Notes: generated from the sequence alone by a model not told the origin. A stretch of DNA of 64,000 nt from Edolisoma coerulescens (GCA_013397115.1 VWZW01004128.1:1115767-1179766); one strand, 5' to 3'. Shown: positions 34,861-46,920, numbered from the stretch's first letter. A program made the numbers and translations.

Positions 34861-37408
34861 TCAGAAGCTTTTTCTCCTTAGGGGTGCCCAGCCTCATGAG
34901 GTGTCATTGTGTTGCTGCTCCTGAACTTTGTGTTTGCTTCCACCAGTCCCCTGAGTTTTTTGCAGATATTGAATCAGTTTTCTGGTTTCTATTTTTCACT
35001 TCTCTTGTGTCAGTGTGATGGCAAAGCCAGAATATGCACAAGGCCTTCAGCAATTTCTTCTGAGAAAAACCTCATGGTTGCCTTTTCCTTCTCCAAAATA
35101 TCTGGAAACTCCTATTCCTCTGGTTCTCTCAGCCATTTATATTGGACAGTGATTGTCACCCCTGTGCATGGAGGGAACTGCTCTAAAAGCAGCTTTGCTG
35201 TGTCTCAGGGAGGGGCTGGTCTGCTGGAACAGACGTGGTGGTGGGGCTGGAACCGTGCTCTGAAGCCTGGGAGCAGTTGGAAGTGCGGTTTCCCACTAGC
35301 TCCTTCAGCTGTCGGAGTCTCTTGACGTGACACAGGGAAGTTTCTGCCTGATGGATTTCAGGGAGTGAGGCGAGGGCGGGTGTACATTTTAATTTTAGTT
35401 CTGCATGACGGAAGATGCTTGCGAGCCCATCATATTAATTTCAAAACTCTTCAGGATTGTGCTTATTTTGCTGGAACAGTGCAGTGGGCTGGCTGGGGAA
35501 TAAGCAAGCAAAGCAGGAATTTGGGGAACAGTAAAACCAACCACACAGGCATGAGCTAGTCTGTACCGCCTGTCAGTTACCACCTGTGTGTGTTCCTTGA
35601 CCTCTTCCTACCCCTAGGAGAAATTTTCTGACCCTGAAGGATCTTTGCATCCTCAGTCTTTTGGGATGGAGTTACTGGATTGGAAGGATTTGCAGTTGTT
35701 CAGCTCTCCAGCTCAGCTGGAACCCAGCTGGTACCGCTCCTTCCAGTGGTCCCATCCCCTCATTCATCCTCCAGGAGAAGCAGGGTGGGTGTCATGCCAG
35801 CAGGAACTGTTGATAGCTATCTTTAGGTCTAGTGCCTGGGCATGGCAGAGGGGAAGGTGTGGAGAATTCCCAAAAAGGCAGCTGAGTAATGGAAGGTGAT
35901 GGTTTCAGCTGGAGCAGAGGCATCTCCACAAAAAGGCTGCTCTTTCTCCTCTCCAGTTTCCTTGCAGCTGAGCTCTGACAGCATTAAAACTTTGGGTAAC
36001 CTCCTTGTGAAAGCCTTTGCTTGCGCAAAAAGAGGGAGCTGCTTGCAATCCAGTGATGCCATTTTGGGCTGGGAGGAGGAACGTGGCATCAGCATGGACA
36101 GTATGTGCAGGACCATGGGTATGGATGCAAGGTGGCTCAGCAGCAGGGGGTGAGGAAGCCTGGATTTATCTCTCCATATATAAAATATTGGTACAACAGA
36201 GGTGTTTGGGGGACTTTTTGTTGATTTGGCTTGGCACTGTCCTGGTTTCTACCCCAGAGGCTCTTTAGATTTTGGGGATTTTGGGTACATTGTGGTTGTG
36301 ATGGAATTTGGGGACATTCCTGGAGAACCCAGCAGGGAAATTCCTCTAGACAGCAGTTGATTGGACATTGTACAAGTGAGATGCAATCTGTGCCTCCACC
36401 TCATGAATTGTGCTGTTGCTATTTTTATTTTTTTTTAATAAATATTGTGTTTGTGTGCTTGGATGACATTTCCCATTCAAAAAGGGAGGGGAGGAAGGAA
36501 TGTGTCACCCACGCCCAAGGTGCTGGGTGCATAACTCAGGAGAATTACTCATAAAGCCGCAACCTCATTATCCAGCTATGAAGGATTTCTGCCACCAATT
36601 TCCTCAGCTTGGCCACAACCCTGAAATTAATCTCACCTAAACAGTGAGGAGCATTTCCTCTCAGTGCAGGCAGAAATCATTTTGTCCCGTGGTTGAATGC
36701 TTCAGACAAAGACGAAATAGGCGAAACCCCCCAAAAAGCCCAAAGTATGATAATTAAGCTGGTGCATTTTTTTGGGGTGTTAAAAAAGGATGCTCCCATC
36801 CCAGTTCCAAGCAGACGATGGAGTGCATAGCATAGGTGGAGCAGATTGGGGAGGACTCAAAGCACCAGCTGGGGAGTTGAGGTGGTTTCCCTGTCGTAAA
36901 CATCTCAGGAGGAGGGATAACTTCCCCTTTCGGGGAGCAGGTGGGATCTGGAATTACAGTGTCCTTGTGGGCACTGGTAGGATGAGCCGAGTTTTGGATC
37001 TTCTGAAGTGCCTGCTGCTGTATTTCTTTCTGCTGGAGTCACCTGGGTTTTAGCTACTCTTAGCAATATCCTGCAGTAAACAGGGATAGTGAGCCTGTGA
37101 TGGTTGAAATCCAGACCTAAACTCACCTCTTACATGATCCTCATCATAATCTTCCTAATTTTTTTTTTCCTGGAGCAGAAAAGAATGGCCGTGAAGTCAC
37201 AAATTCCCAGCTCTCAGCCCCCGTTGTTTTCTTTCTAAAGAATCAGGATGAAGGAAAGGGGCTCTGAGATGTCCAGCAGAAAAAGCATCCTTATAACCAG
37301 AGCAGTGATGATGTGGCTCAACAAGAAGTTGGAACTGGGACGTCCTGGGCAAAACAAGGGGACTGGGAGGCTGCACATCACCACGTCCTTCCCACTCTTC
37401 CCAAGCAG
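34861..37408. other. Unique non-coding DNA
   Basis: About 35340-35480 (GGCGAGGGCGGGTGTAC, GCATGACGGAAGATGC) and 36540-36770 (ATAAAGCCGCAACC, GACGAAATAGGCG) keep CpGs in AT-rich surroundings and are weak candidates for conserved non-coding DNA. A 138-codon frame at 34909-35325 shows no domain. A T10 and AATAAATA patch lies at about 36427-36445. Confidence 0.4.
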
Positions 37409-37673
37409 CAAGTGACAGGACAAGAGGAAACTGCCTCAGTTTGCACCAGGGAGGTTTAAATTTGATATTAGGAAAAATTTCCTCACTGAAAGGTTTTTCA
37501 AGCACTGGAAGAGGCTACCCAGGGACATGGTTGAGTCACCATTCCTGGAGGTATTTAAAGATGTGTGGATGTGGCACTTGGGGTCATGGGTTAGTGGTGG
37601 CCTTGGCAGTACTTAGTAGTTGGACTACTGGATCTGAAAGGTCTTTTCTAACCTGAATTATTCTGTCACTCTA
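37409..37673 (+). mobile_element. CR1-Y-like LINE, 3' end
   Basis: A plus-strand copy from CAAGTGACAGGACAAGAGG through GCACCAGGGAGGTTTAAATT and AAATTTCCTCACTGAAAGG. The subfamily-diagnostic GTGGCACTTGGGGTCATGG and AGGTCTTTTCTAACCTGAA follow. The tail is a single octamer (ATTCTGTCACTC). Confidence 0.92.
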
Positions 37674-39662
37674 GGAAGATGAGAGCGTTTCTTCTGTCAG
37701 CTGTCAGCTATGACTGGTGGCTTTAAAAAGTTTGTGGTTTCTCTGTTAGTTCTATCTTGCCAAAGGACATGGAAGTGCTGCTGGTCATGTCCCAAGTGTA
37801 GGATGCTGAAGGATGAGGTGGATTAGCACTCATCTGCTGATGAAGACCCTGGCAAACAAGAGAGGATGGAGTGGGAGGACTAAGCTGAGTTGCCCCGTGG
37901 TGATTTCCATAGGTTAAACGAGCAGGTCATTGGGAATTACATCCTCCAGATGTAACAACTCAATAAGATCAATGTTTACAAAACCCCTCACACATTTGGA
38001 TCCAAATCTTGATTAAACCTCGAGGCTGGTTGTCCCCAGCCTGCTCAGTAACACACACTCACTTGTTGCACTGCCTTTTGATGTTTCTCACTCCGAGCAA
38101 CAAGAAGCTACTGCTCCAGGAGGGGAAAATCTGTCACAGTGTGTAATTGGCTTGGTGTGTTTGCACAGAGGTCACCAAGGGCTGGGATTGCTGCTCTGCT
38201 GCTCTGGGCAGATATAAATCATTGCTCCAATTTTATCTCTGAATTTTTCTCTCTGGGGAAATTGCATCCTTTTTTTTTTCTTAATTTTTTTTTTTAAACT
38301 GAGCTTTCTGTATAGGGCATATATGTAGGAAATATATAGCATTTATATAGGGAGTGTTTATTAATACAAAAGGATTTTTGAAGTGTTCAGCCCACAGTGA
38401 CCAGAGCTGAAGGCAGTGCGTGAAGGGCTTCCTTACTGGTGTTAACTGAGCAAAGCAAGTAGGCGTATTAATTAAAAAGCCTTTTGTGAGCTCTTGAGAG
38501 CTGCCTGGTGCTCGTCTAATGCAGGACCTGCCTCTTGGGGTTGCACCAGCGCTTTTTCCTGGCAGCAAAATCGTCTGCTTTTGTAACCAAGAGGTGTTGT
38601 TTCTAGAATAAAAGCTAAAATTGGAAATTCTTGGAAGGTAGGAGTGTGTGTATGTGTTTGAAGGCCAGCAGGAGAGAGAAACAAGCTGCTGGTGAGAAGT
38701 GCCAAGGCCTTGATTCAGCAGGGTTCTCCCTGTTCTCTCAAATCTGACACACTGAAGTGCTTAACTGGACTGTGGCCAGAGTGTTCCTCCCACAGCAGGT
38801 TTGGGATCTCAAAGAAGACTGGACACCTAAACAAGTGCTTCTCCTTTTCTATTGAAGGTTTTAATTTGCTATTTATTATTTTTGCAGCTGTCCTGCAAAA
38901 AATACAACCCCCTACTTTTGTACCGTTGCTAATCTGGAAGTATTAAAACCTTCTAGCAGTTTTAAAGATTTATATCAACTTCCTTTTGAAAAGGATATGC
39001 TGTTTCCCATGCTCAGCAGTGATGTTTTGAGGAACTGACAGTTGTTTTTGTACCTGTTCCTACAGCCCAGCTCAGAGGCTGCAGGTTGTGTCAGGATGCC
39101 AGAGCTCCTGGTGCTGATGGTTGCCATGTACTTAACAATGACAGTGAATTAGTTTTATTCCTAGTACTTATCAGTTGTCTTGCTTTTTCTTCCAGATTAG
39201 AAGAAAATCTTGTGTGCCCAGGAGAGCAGGACTTGGGAAGCAGCCGGTAAGAGCATCTCTTCAGGAGAGGGTCACCTGAACCTGGAATGATGGGGCTCAG
39301 GCAGATGCAAATAAGATTTTGCCCTTGAGAATATATATTTTTTTTTCCATGACTTCCATTTTATAGGAGTTTCACTCTCTTTTGGACTGAGTTGCCAAAA
39401 GGGAGAGCTGGTTTATGGAAGTTTTTGTTGATGAGCCTGGGGAGGGAGTGCTTTATCTTCACTTGTATGGAAAGCAACCTTACCCAAGAGTTGTCTCAGA
39501 ACTTTGGCCATATTTTCATGTTCTCCCTGTGTTCTCGTTGTGCTGGTCCTTTGCTGGTTCTGTGTCTTTGATCTCTAGAGCGAACCATGCACAGGAATAA
39601 AATAAACATGGACAATGGCTGTGTTTTGAAACTTGGGTGCTTAAGGATGCCAGGCAGAATTT
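37674..39662. other. Unique non-coding DNA
   Basis: T-rich at 38270-38296. About 38300-38480 is AT-rich unique sequence with ATATATAGCATTTATATAGG. Frames of 60-95 codons show no domain. Confidence 0.45.
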
Positions 39663-39935
39663 GAATCATGGAATAGTCTGGTTGGAAGCAAGACTCTGGA
39701 GGTCTTCAAATCCAACACCCCTTCAATGAGCAGGGACATCTTCAACTTAATGTGGTTGTTCAGAGCCCCATCCAACCCGACATTGAATCTTTCCAGGATT
39801 TGGGCACCTGCCACCTCTGTGGGCAACATTTTTGTGTCTTATCAAAATCTTCTATCTTACCTGAACATCTACCCTCTTTCACTTTGAAACCATTACCCTG
39901 ACACTACAGGCCCCACTAAAAAGTCCATCCCCAAA
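39663..39935 (-). mobile_element. Diverged older CR1, 3' end
   Basis: GAATCATGGAATAGTCTGG starts the element. The body reads GCAGGGACATCTTCAACTTA, CAGAGCCCCATCCAACCCG, TTTCACTTTGAAACCATTAC and AAAAAGTCCATCCCC. The TCTTCAAC and CAGAGCCCC variants mark an older CR1 subtype than the GACACCTTCCACTAGACC copies. The minus-strand peptide FNVGLDGALNNHIKLKMSL is the ORF2 end. The inner boundary is uncertain. Confidence 0.85.
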
Positions 39936-42146
39936 TTCCCTGAATTCACTGAGAGCCCTATTGTTCTGTAGGTCTTCAGGTTTAACTTCATGTTCCTCAT
40001 CTTGGAAACTCCTGCCAGGGTGGTAAAGCCTTGTTGGTCTCCTGGGCAGTGGGAAAGGCAAGCAGGGGAGTGCTGATGCCATGCCACACTGGTGGGATGT
40101 TCATGTGTCCTTTGGATGCTCACTGGCCCCCTCCCAGGGAAATTGCTTTTTGCTCCAGCAGCAGATTCAGCAGTGGCAGTTCCATTATTGGGCAGGACAG
40201 CCACAGCCAAGTTCCACTGGCTTTTTCTGGGACTGTTCCGTCTCTCCCACCTGGTTCACCTCCCCTTGGAGGCACAGGGAGATTTACAGGACTCCTCCTT
40301 GGTGTCCCTGGAGACAGAAACTGATTCATTCCCCACAAGGTTTGTGCTTGGGGAGCGAGCAGTGCTTTGTGTAATTCTCCTGTCACCTGTGGCGGCACCG
40401 GTGCTGAATCAGTGTGATGGGTGTCCCTTTTGATACAGGTGATGTTTCCCTAAATACCAGTGCTCATTGCCCCTGGATCTCCTTGCAAGCAGTATCAGTA
40501 CTAAAGCAAAGAGCTTTAGTGGTGTTACTGCTGCCCTGAATACTCCCACAGCACCACTGTCTGGCTGGAGAGAGAGAACATAAATTGTCCTCCCACAAGG
40601 GTCTGGACTGAAAAACCAGAGGATTTGGTTTTCAGTACGAGCTAGTCGTGCCTTAAGACAAATTTTGCTGAGGGCATCTTTTCTCAGCTTTATGGCTTTC
40701 CCTTGCCATCTCTTACTTTCATGTGCAGTTTCTTCTATGTGGCAGGAAGAAGCAGATACATGGGAATGTGGCCTCTGGGAGCAACCTGGACCAATGGGTT
40801 AGAAAGCTGTAGTCAAGCCAGGTGATGGGGCAGATTGTTTCAGGAGTGAGGGGGGAAATAACTTTTGTGGCACCTCTGTGTCTGTGCCCAGTCTTGCTCT
40901 TGCTGGACCTGGAGTCACGAGCCCGGTGCAGGGTGTTGGTGATGGTGGTGTAAATTGTAAAGAACACCAAGTGTGATGAATGTGAAAAGTCCTGTGGTGC
41001 TTTGAGAGCTGCACTGATGGTGTCAGCCAGGCTGGGGTCAGGATCTCTCTCCCCAGCTGTCATGGTGGTCCTTGGCCGTGTTGACAACATTTTAGCCCCC
41101 ATCAATTTGTTGACCTGTCCCACCCTGTCACTGTTCCAGTGTTGTCTTTGTGCTCTTTCGCACTCATTAATTGCCCTCTCCCCACTCCATGTGTACCAGG
41201 CGTCTGGTGCTCTCCCTGTCTATCTGCTTCATGATGAGGAAAGTGGGTGGAAACTCTTTGGGAAGAGTCCCCCCAGCTCTAGGTTGGGTGCAGGATGCTC
41301 TTGAAAGCTGTTTGGTAGCCACACGTGGTGCTTTGGGAGCACAGCTACAGAAGGACATCATTGCAGCAGAGAGTCCAAATCTCTTCCTGCTCAGATTTGT
41401 TCTTTTTCACCTCCTGATACCCTGGAAGTCCAGGCAGTGGAGTTGTTTTTAGCTTTTTGATGCTCTGTGCCAAGTGAGCACTGGTGAAGGCACTTTTGCT
41501 GGAAGGGCTGCACAGGGCACAAGCACAAGGTGCTCCCTGGCCCCAGCCCTTCATCCACATGACCAAGTGTTTGCCGGAGGCTGCTGAGGTCTGGAGAGGC
41601 CACTCCTTGCTAAGTAGACCAGCAGGTCCCCCCTGGGGACTTTGTTCAACTGGCCTGACCCCTGCTTCAGCCATCCAGGTGATGCAAGTAAGAGGTCGAC
41701 TGGGGCTAAGCCTGTGCTTGGATTTGTGTCCAGCATCAGCTTCACTGCTCAAACTTTTCGTGTGCCACTAAGTGGTTTTCTGTCTTTGTCTCTGGCTGGT
41801 CATTGGTGCTTTCAGTTCGAGGCACAGTGATTGGAAAAGTTGTGTTTTCATCAGTCGTAAAAATACTTCTGTGTGCACACAACTATCCATAAAATAAACC
41901 TCTGTTGGTTAAAACAAATGGAGAGGTAACATCCATATGTTGATGTCCTCATTGTGCCCAGGCCCTTGCTAGATATTATTGCATTTTCTCCTTGTCCCCA
42001 TCCTTCTGATCTTGTCAAGTGTCAATGGTGAGCCTCACAAATGCTGTTTTCCATGAACTGTTCCATCATGTGCTGATTTTGTCTTTAGGGGTGTGAAGGA
42101 ACTGGGGGCTTTGTTTGTCCAAGGGCACATACAAGGGCTCAGAGCT
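39936..42146. other. Unique non-coding DNA, relatively GC-rich
   Basis: Plus- and minus-strand frames of 90-135 codons overlap throughout (40031-40433, 40719-41123, 41345-41771). None has a recognisable domain, and reciprocal openness argues for composition rather than coding. GGGAGCAACCTGGACCAATGG at 40777-40797 resembles a CR1 word but stands alone. Confidence 0.4.
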
Positions 42147-42405
42147 GGTGATGGGACAAGAGGAAATGGCCTCAAGTGGTGCCAGGGGAGGTTTAGATGT
42201 GATATTAGGAATAATTTCTTTACCAAAAGAATGGTCAAGCATTGGACCAGGCTGCCCAAGGAAGTGTGGAGGGATTTAACAGGTGTGCAGATGTGGCACT
42301 TGGGGACATGGCTTAGTGTTGGCCTTGGCAGTCAATGCTTGGTTAATGGTTGGACTTGATGATGTTAAATGTCTTTTCCAACCTAAACAATTCCATGTTT
42401 CTGTG
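42147..42405 (+). mobile_element. CR1-Y-like LINE, 3' end
   Basis: ORF2 end GTRGNGLKWCQGRFRCDIRN then FFTKRMVKHWTRLPKEVW, followed by GTGGCACTTGGGGACATGG, TTGGACTTGATGATGTTAAA and TTTTCCAACCTAAACAATTC. The octamer tail is diverged (CATGTTTCTGTG). A deletion after GAAGTGTGGAGG removes the SPSLE segment. Confidence 0.93.
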
Positions 42406-43353
42406 TGGACTCCTGGTGGACTTGGCTTGCCATTGCTCCCCTCCCACTGAGCTGCTCCGTGTCCTCACCACACACGTGATTCCTGGTTGTGACACCGCTC
42501 TGCGAGATGCTGTCACGTGTGTGTGGAAAGGAAAAGGAGCCATTATGCAACACCCTTGTGTGGCTCTGCCAGCTGTCAGCATGTGATGTGAACACTGCGG
42601 TGACCCAAAAACCCTTCTCTCTGGGTGGTGGCTCAATCTGATAACTACCCACGCTTGCCTTCATTGGGATGTCCTGGCATTCAGTGCACCCCCCCGCAAA
42701 GCAATGGGCACTGTCATCAGGCTGCTGGCACATTCTGTGTTTTCTCAAACCAGTTTCTTGGCCAGAATTCCAGCGCTGGGGTGGTTTCTGGCCGGATTTC
42801 CTCCATGTGGTGGTCCCTGCTCAGTGAGCGGAGCTGGCTTCGCCTCCACAAAGCCTGCGGCTCCCATCTTGCTGCTTTCCCCCTGCATCTTGATCCTCAC
42901 ATTCCTGCAAGAGAACAAGATAATCTCTGTGCTGGTTTTGTAGCAAACTCTCCTCAAAGTGACAGCCGTGGGCAAAGCCATGTGGATGTGGTGTGCTGGG
43001 ATTGCTGATTCCCTGGGCTGCTGTCCTAATCTCCTTAGCACTGAAAGAGCTGCTGCTCTGAGCTCCCTCAGTTGTCTTCCTTGAAAAATGCTGCCTCCAA
43101 GTAACCAGGGATCTGCACAAATTCCCTGGTCTTCCCTGAAGAAGTAGGAAGGTGTTCTCCCACTTGAGCAGCGTGCTTTGCTTTTGGCAGAGCCGAGCAT
43201 GCAAATAGAGGGAAGGTTTCCATTGTTGGATGCGAGCGCTGCTGTCTGGCTGTGGGAGGTGTCTGCCGTGCACCACATGGGAAGAGGGTTTCTTGTGATT
43301 TGGGAGTGCTCCTCAGATGGGGAAAACCTGGGTGTTAAGGAAGGATTTCTAAT
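42406..43353. other. Unique non-coding DNA
   Basis: Large reciprocal open frames (177 and 151 codons minus, 127 plus, over 42625-43278) have no domain. The region is CpG-poor and GC-moderate. No gene is supported. Confidence 0.45.
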
Positions 43354-43774
43354 CAGAAGCCTGGAGCACCTCTCCTACAATGAAAGAGTTGGGGCTGTTC
43401 TGCCTGGAGAAGAGAAGGCTCCAGGGAGACGTTAGAGCCCCTTCCAGTGCCTAAGGGGGCTCCAAGAAACCTGGAGAGGGACTTTGGACAAGGGGCTGGA
43501 GTAACAGGACAAGAGGGAATGGCTTTAAACTGACAGAAGAGAGGTTTAGATTAGAGATTAGGAAGAAATTCTTCCCTGTGAGGGTGATGTGGCCCTGGCA
43601 TAGGTTGCCCAGAGAAGCTGTGGCTGCCCCATCCCTGGAAGCGTCCAAGACCAGGCTTGGATGGGGCTTGGAGCAACCTGGGATAGTGGAAGGTGTCCCT
43701 GCCCATGGAAGGGGGTTGGAACTGGATTTTCTTTAAGGTCCCTTTCAACCCAGACCCTTCTCTGATTCTATGAT
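43354..43774 (+). mobile_element. CR1 LINE, 3' fragment of about 420 bp
   Basis: A plus-strand copy whose 5' end encodes RSLEHLSYNERVGAV (usual LEHLSYEERLREL). A frame change follows at GGGGCTGTTCTGCCTGGAG. It then continues through CTTTAAACTGACAGAAGAG, AAATTCTTCCCTGTGAGGG, CTGCCCCATCCCTGGAAGC and GGTCCCTTTCAACCCAGACC. The tail is TTCTCTGATTCTATG, followed by T12. Confidence 0.95.
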
Positions 43775-44819
43775 TTTTTTTTTTTCTTTGAGATGTGGGG
43801 GAATACAGGGAAGTGAAATTACGGTTATTGCAGTAGCTATTGCTGAGGGCAGCTCCTGGATGTTTGTAATCTTCAAACAATGAGATTAATTTCCACTGCA
43901 TATTAAGGGATTGATGGAAGCTTTCCTGTGCTGTGCAGGTGTTTGGACCAAGCACCAGCACCTCAAAACACATGGGTCTAGAAATTAATGTTGTTCCCAC
44001 ATCTCACACTACGGCAGCACCTCTTTTCCAGCCTATCAATGTCCTATTTTGCTGCTAAAGTGGGGTGGGGGGAAGATAAAACTGTCCTTCCCCTCCTTCT
44101 ATCAAATGGCAGTCAGCTTCTAGTTGGGTTTCTGTGATAGGGATTGAGGATTTAACTTGATTTGTCTATACATCCAGTTTTTAAAGGAGAGGGATTAGTT
44201 TTTCTCTTTTCACCTGGAATTTACAGAAACTCAGGTCCCAAAATCAAGAGCAGGTGCTTCCTTGTCTTAAGGCAGAGACATCTGTGCAACTACCTTAATT
44301 TCTGCAGTGAGCTGCCGGTGAATCTGTCCTGTGTCAGGCTGGGCTTTTTGGCTGCAGCCTCCATTTCTCAGGGCACATCAGTATATTTTGAATTATCTGC
44401 ATTCCTGGGCCTTGCAGCTTTCTGTTCGCTCCCCATTGCCAAATTTGGATTTTTTTTTTTTGGTGTATTTTAAAAACATCTCCTCCTCACACAAGCAGGT
44501 TCCTGTGCTGGTTTGGGGTGACAGCCTAGAGCTGGTGTTGTGTAAAGTACCTGCAAAAGAGGTAAATCCAGATGTCCCTTTATTTCCCTGAGCAGAGAGG
44601 AAGAAGCTGATGTGAGTTACTTCTGCCTTTAGAGATCCAAAAGGCTGAATGTATTTATCTTTCAGCTGAATGAAATGGCAGCTCTCCAGCTTGCTTGCTG
44701 CAAAATTGAGGTTATTTTATGGCGCCATGGTTGGGATCTCTCCCCTTTTTTTCTGTCCTCTCACAGTATGCAAAGCTGGAGATACCATGTAAGGGGTGGT
44801 GTTAGAGCAAGCACTCTGG
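43775..44819. other. Unique non-coding DNA
   Basis: It begins with a T12 tract directly after the CR1 tail (43777-43789). A second T10 tract lies at about 44451-44461. Frames of 86-103 codons (44162-44591) are Phe-rich with no domain. Confidence 0.5.
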
Positions 44820-44881
44820 GAATCACAGAATCCGTAAAATGCTTTGGGTTGGAAGGCACCTTGAAGATCATCTCATTCCAA
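44820..44881 (-). mobile_element. CR1 LINE 3' tip joined to a palindrome
   Basis: GAATCACAGAATCCGTAAAATG is followed by CTTTGGGTTGGAAGGCACC and TTGAAGATCATCTCATTCCA. At the point where CCCCCTGCCATGGGCAGG is expected, the sequence switches to a long inverted repeat instead. Confidence 0.9.
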
Positions 44882-44991
44882 CAACAAAATGCTCTTCCAA
44901 ACCTACACACCGTTCAGCATTGTGATCAGCATCCCTTGGAGATGGATCACAATGTTGAACTGTGTGTAGGTTTGGAAGAGGATTGTGTTGG
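44878..44991. repeat. 114-nt near-perfect palindrome (long hairpin)
   Basis: The left arm (44878-44927) and right arm (44945-44991) are inverse complements around a 17-nt centre. The inner 36 positions differ at two. The shared core is CTCTTCCAAACCTACACAC then GTTCA then CATTGTGATC. The outer part has small indels. The centre can add a CATC/GATG pair. Transcribed, it would fold into a stem of roughly 45 bp. Confidence 0.93.
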
Positions 44992-46220
44992 CAGCTACAG
45001 AGCAGAGGGAAGGCAAACAAGCAGTGATTGCACAGGAATGGTCTCCAGAGCCCAAAAAATACTCACCCAGCATCACACAGTAAGAGAAGGAAACCCTGTG
45101 GCACTATCCAAATCTCTTGTATGAATTCCAAGGGAAAGGACATCACTCTCTTCTAAAATGACAGGTTTTCTATAAAATTTGAAATGCTGATGAAGCTTTG
45201 AAATTCTTTGTGACTTCCCAACTCAACTCCACTTCCCACTCTCATTTTCCAGATAGCTACAACCTACAGCAGTGCAGGAGAGTTCATAAAGTCAAGGAGG
45301 GTCAGGATAATGAAGGGGAGAGGCCATGGCACAGTGCCTGTCACTTAGGGAGAGCATTTCAGAATTTCAAGATGTTTTGAATGAATGTTTATTGTTTTAA
45401 AGTTGTGCTGCAGGTTGGTTTATGTCATCAGCCCCCAGTCTCCTCAGCAATGTAATTGCCTGAGATGATCTGCTCTGGCTCAAGCTGGACAGCCAGGAAG
45501 GATCTTGTCCTGGAAACTTTTGAGTTAGGACTGCATTTTGAGTTAGAAAAAAGTGTTCTCTGTCTGTTTTGAAAGAGCAGCTGGGAAGCAGATAAAGAAA
45601 TCTATCAATTTTGTTTTTTAAACAGAACATAAAAATAAATAAATGCAGAAATAAATACAGAAAACCTGCAAGCAGACAATTGAAAAGGTTCAACTTCAGT
45701 GCTGTTGTGTGTGAATATTATTCCAAAGGCCACACTGGGATCAGAGCACCTTTACCAAATGCAAAATATTGTCTGTGCCTGCTGGAGTTGCTCATTCCCA
45801 ATAAGGTGCAGTTGTTGAGTAAGTAGTTACAATTTGGGGAGTGAAATATCTAGAAGTGATTAAAAAGCAATTTAAAATATCTGTGCTTTCCCATTAAGCA
45901 GTTGCTGGGGGCATTGAACAGTCTGTTTCCTCCCCTGCACTCAGAACCAGCCTTTTGTCACACTGGAGGCATTTTTATGATAAAAATACATAAAATTACG
46001 TCATGTATCAACCAAAGCTCGGATAACTAAAGCACGTGCAAGACTTTCATTAGCAAACAAAAACCTGTGGCTGGGGACATTGATTTTTGTAGGAATCAGT
46101 AAATTTGGCATATCACTGTATTTTCAATACCTCCATACCCTCCCAGTGCCAGTTAAGGGAAGGGTGGTATTTCCATTTTTTCTCTGACCCTTAAATCGGA
46201 CAAGAAAAACCCTGTGTTAG
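44992..46220. other. Unique AT-rich non-coding DNA
   Basis: A-rich at 45615-45680. A CRE-like TTACGTCA lies at 45996-46003 within AT-rich unique sequence (45840-46070), a weak candidate for conserved non-coding DNA. No exon is recognised. Confidence 0.45.
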
Positions 46221-46363
46221 ATACTTTTTTCACTTTCCCTTTCCCTCTTCCTTCCCTTGTCCATTTCCCTGTCCCTTCCCTTCCTTTTCCTGTTCTTCTC
46301 TTTTCCTTTCCCTCAGTGTCTACAGATCTGCCTTACTTTTTTCCCCTTTCCCTCCCTCCCTCC
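46221..46363 (+). repeat. Polypyrimidine tract before the assembly gap
   Basis: An almost uninterrupted C/T run built from CTTCC, CCCTTT and CCTCC words, broken by TCAGTGTCTACAGATCTG. Mirror-symmetric polypyrimidine of this kind can adopt triplex structures. Confidence 0.9.
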
Positions 46364-46494
46364 NNNNNNNNNNNNNNNNNNNNNNNNNNNNNNNNNNNNN
46401 NNNNNNNNNNNNNNNNNNNNNNNNNNNNNNNNNNNNNNNNNNNNNNNNNNNNNNNNNNNNNNNNNNNNNNNNNNNNNNNNNNNNNNNNNNNNNN
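46364..46494. other. Assembly gap (131 N)
   Basis: Unresolved bases lie within a pyrimidine microsatellite. The true length is unknown. Translated frames across it are meaningless. Confidence 0.99.
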
Positions 46495-46544
46495 TTCCTT
46501 CCTTCCTTCCTTCCTTCCTTCCTTCCTTCCTTCCTTCCTTCCTT
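46495..46544 (+). repeat. (TTCC)n microsatellite
   Basis: About twelve perfect TTCC tetramers directly follow the gap, so the unresolved part is probably more of the same array. Confidence 0.97.
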
Positions 46545-46619
46545 CTCCTTTCCCTACCATGTCTACAGTGAAAGCAAGTTAAAGAAAGAAGCTAAATGCT
46601 GGAAAAGTGTACAAGACGC

Positions 46620-46920
46620 GAATCATAGAATAGTTCAGGTTAGAAGGGGCTGTTAAAGGTCAGTGATCAAATCCAGTGATCAGGGACATCTTCCACCAGA
46701 TCACGTTGCTCAGAGCCCTGTCCAGCCTGACGTGTGCTGTTTCCAGGGATGGGGTATCCACCACCTCTCTGGGAAGCCTTTTAAAGTGCTGTACCACCAA
46801 AATTGTAAAACATTTCTTCCTTATATCTCATCTTAATCAACCTTCTTTTAGCTCAAAACCATTTCCGCTTGTCCTATCACAACAAGCCCGGCTCAAAAGT
46901 TTCTCCCCACCTTTCTTGTC
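46620..46920 (-). mobile_element. Older CR1, 3' fragment
   Basis: A minus-strand copy: GAATCATAGAATAGTTCAGG, then CAGGGACATCTTCCACCAG, CAGAGCCCTGTCCAGCCTG, TTCCAGGGATGGGGTATCC and CAAAAGTTTCTCCCCACC. TCTTCCACCAGATC and CTATCACAACAAGCCC mark an older subtype, as at 39663. There is a lesion near AAAGGTCAGTGATCAAATCC. Confidence 0.92.

Noticed and set aside
40777..40800. GGGAGCAACCTGGACCAATGG resembling a CR1 ORF2-end word
   Set aside because: Flanks on both sides do not match CR1; a single short word is not enough.
40031..41771. Cluster of 90-135 codon frames on both strands
   Set aside because: Reciprocal openness in a GC-moderate, stop-poor stretch; no recognisable protein family.
42745..43278. 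177-codon minus-strand frame with a 151-codon frame in another phase
   Set aside because: Several frames on both strands are open over the same bases, which indicates composition rather than coding; no motif.
46214..46582. Frames of 75-122 codons spanning the N run
   Set aside because: Created by translating unknown bases and a CCTT repeat.
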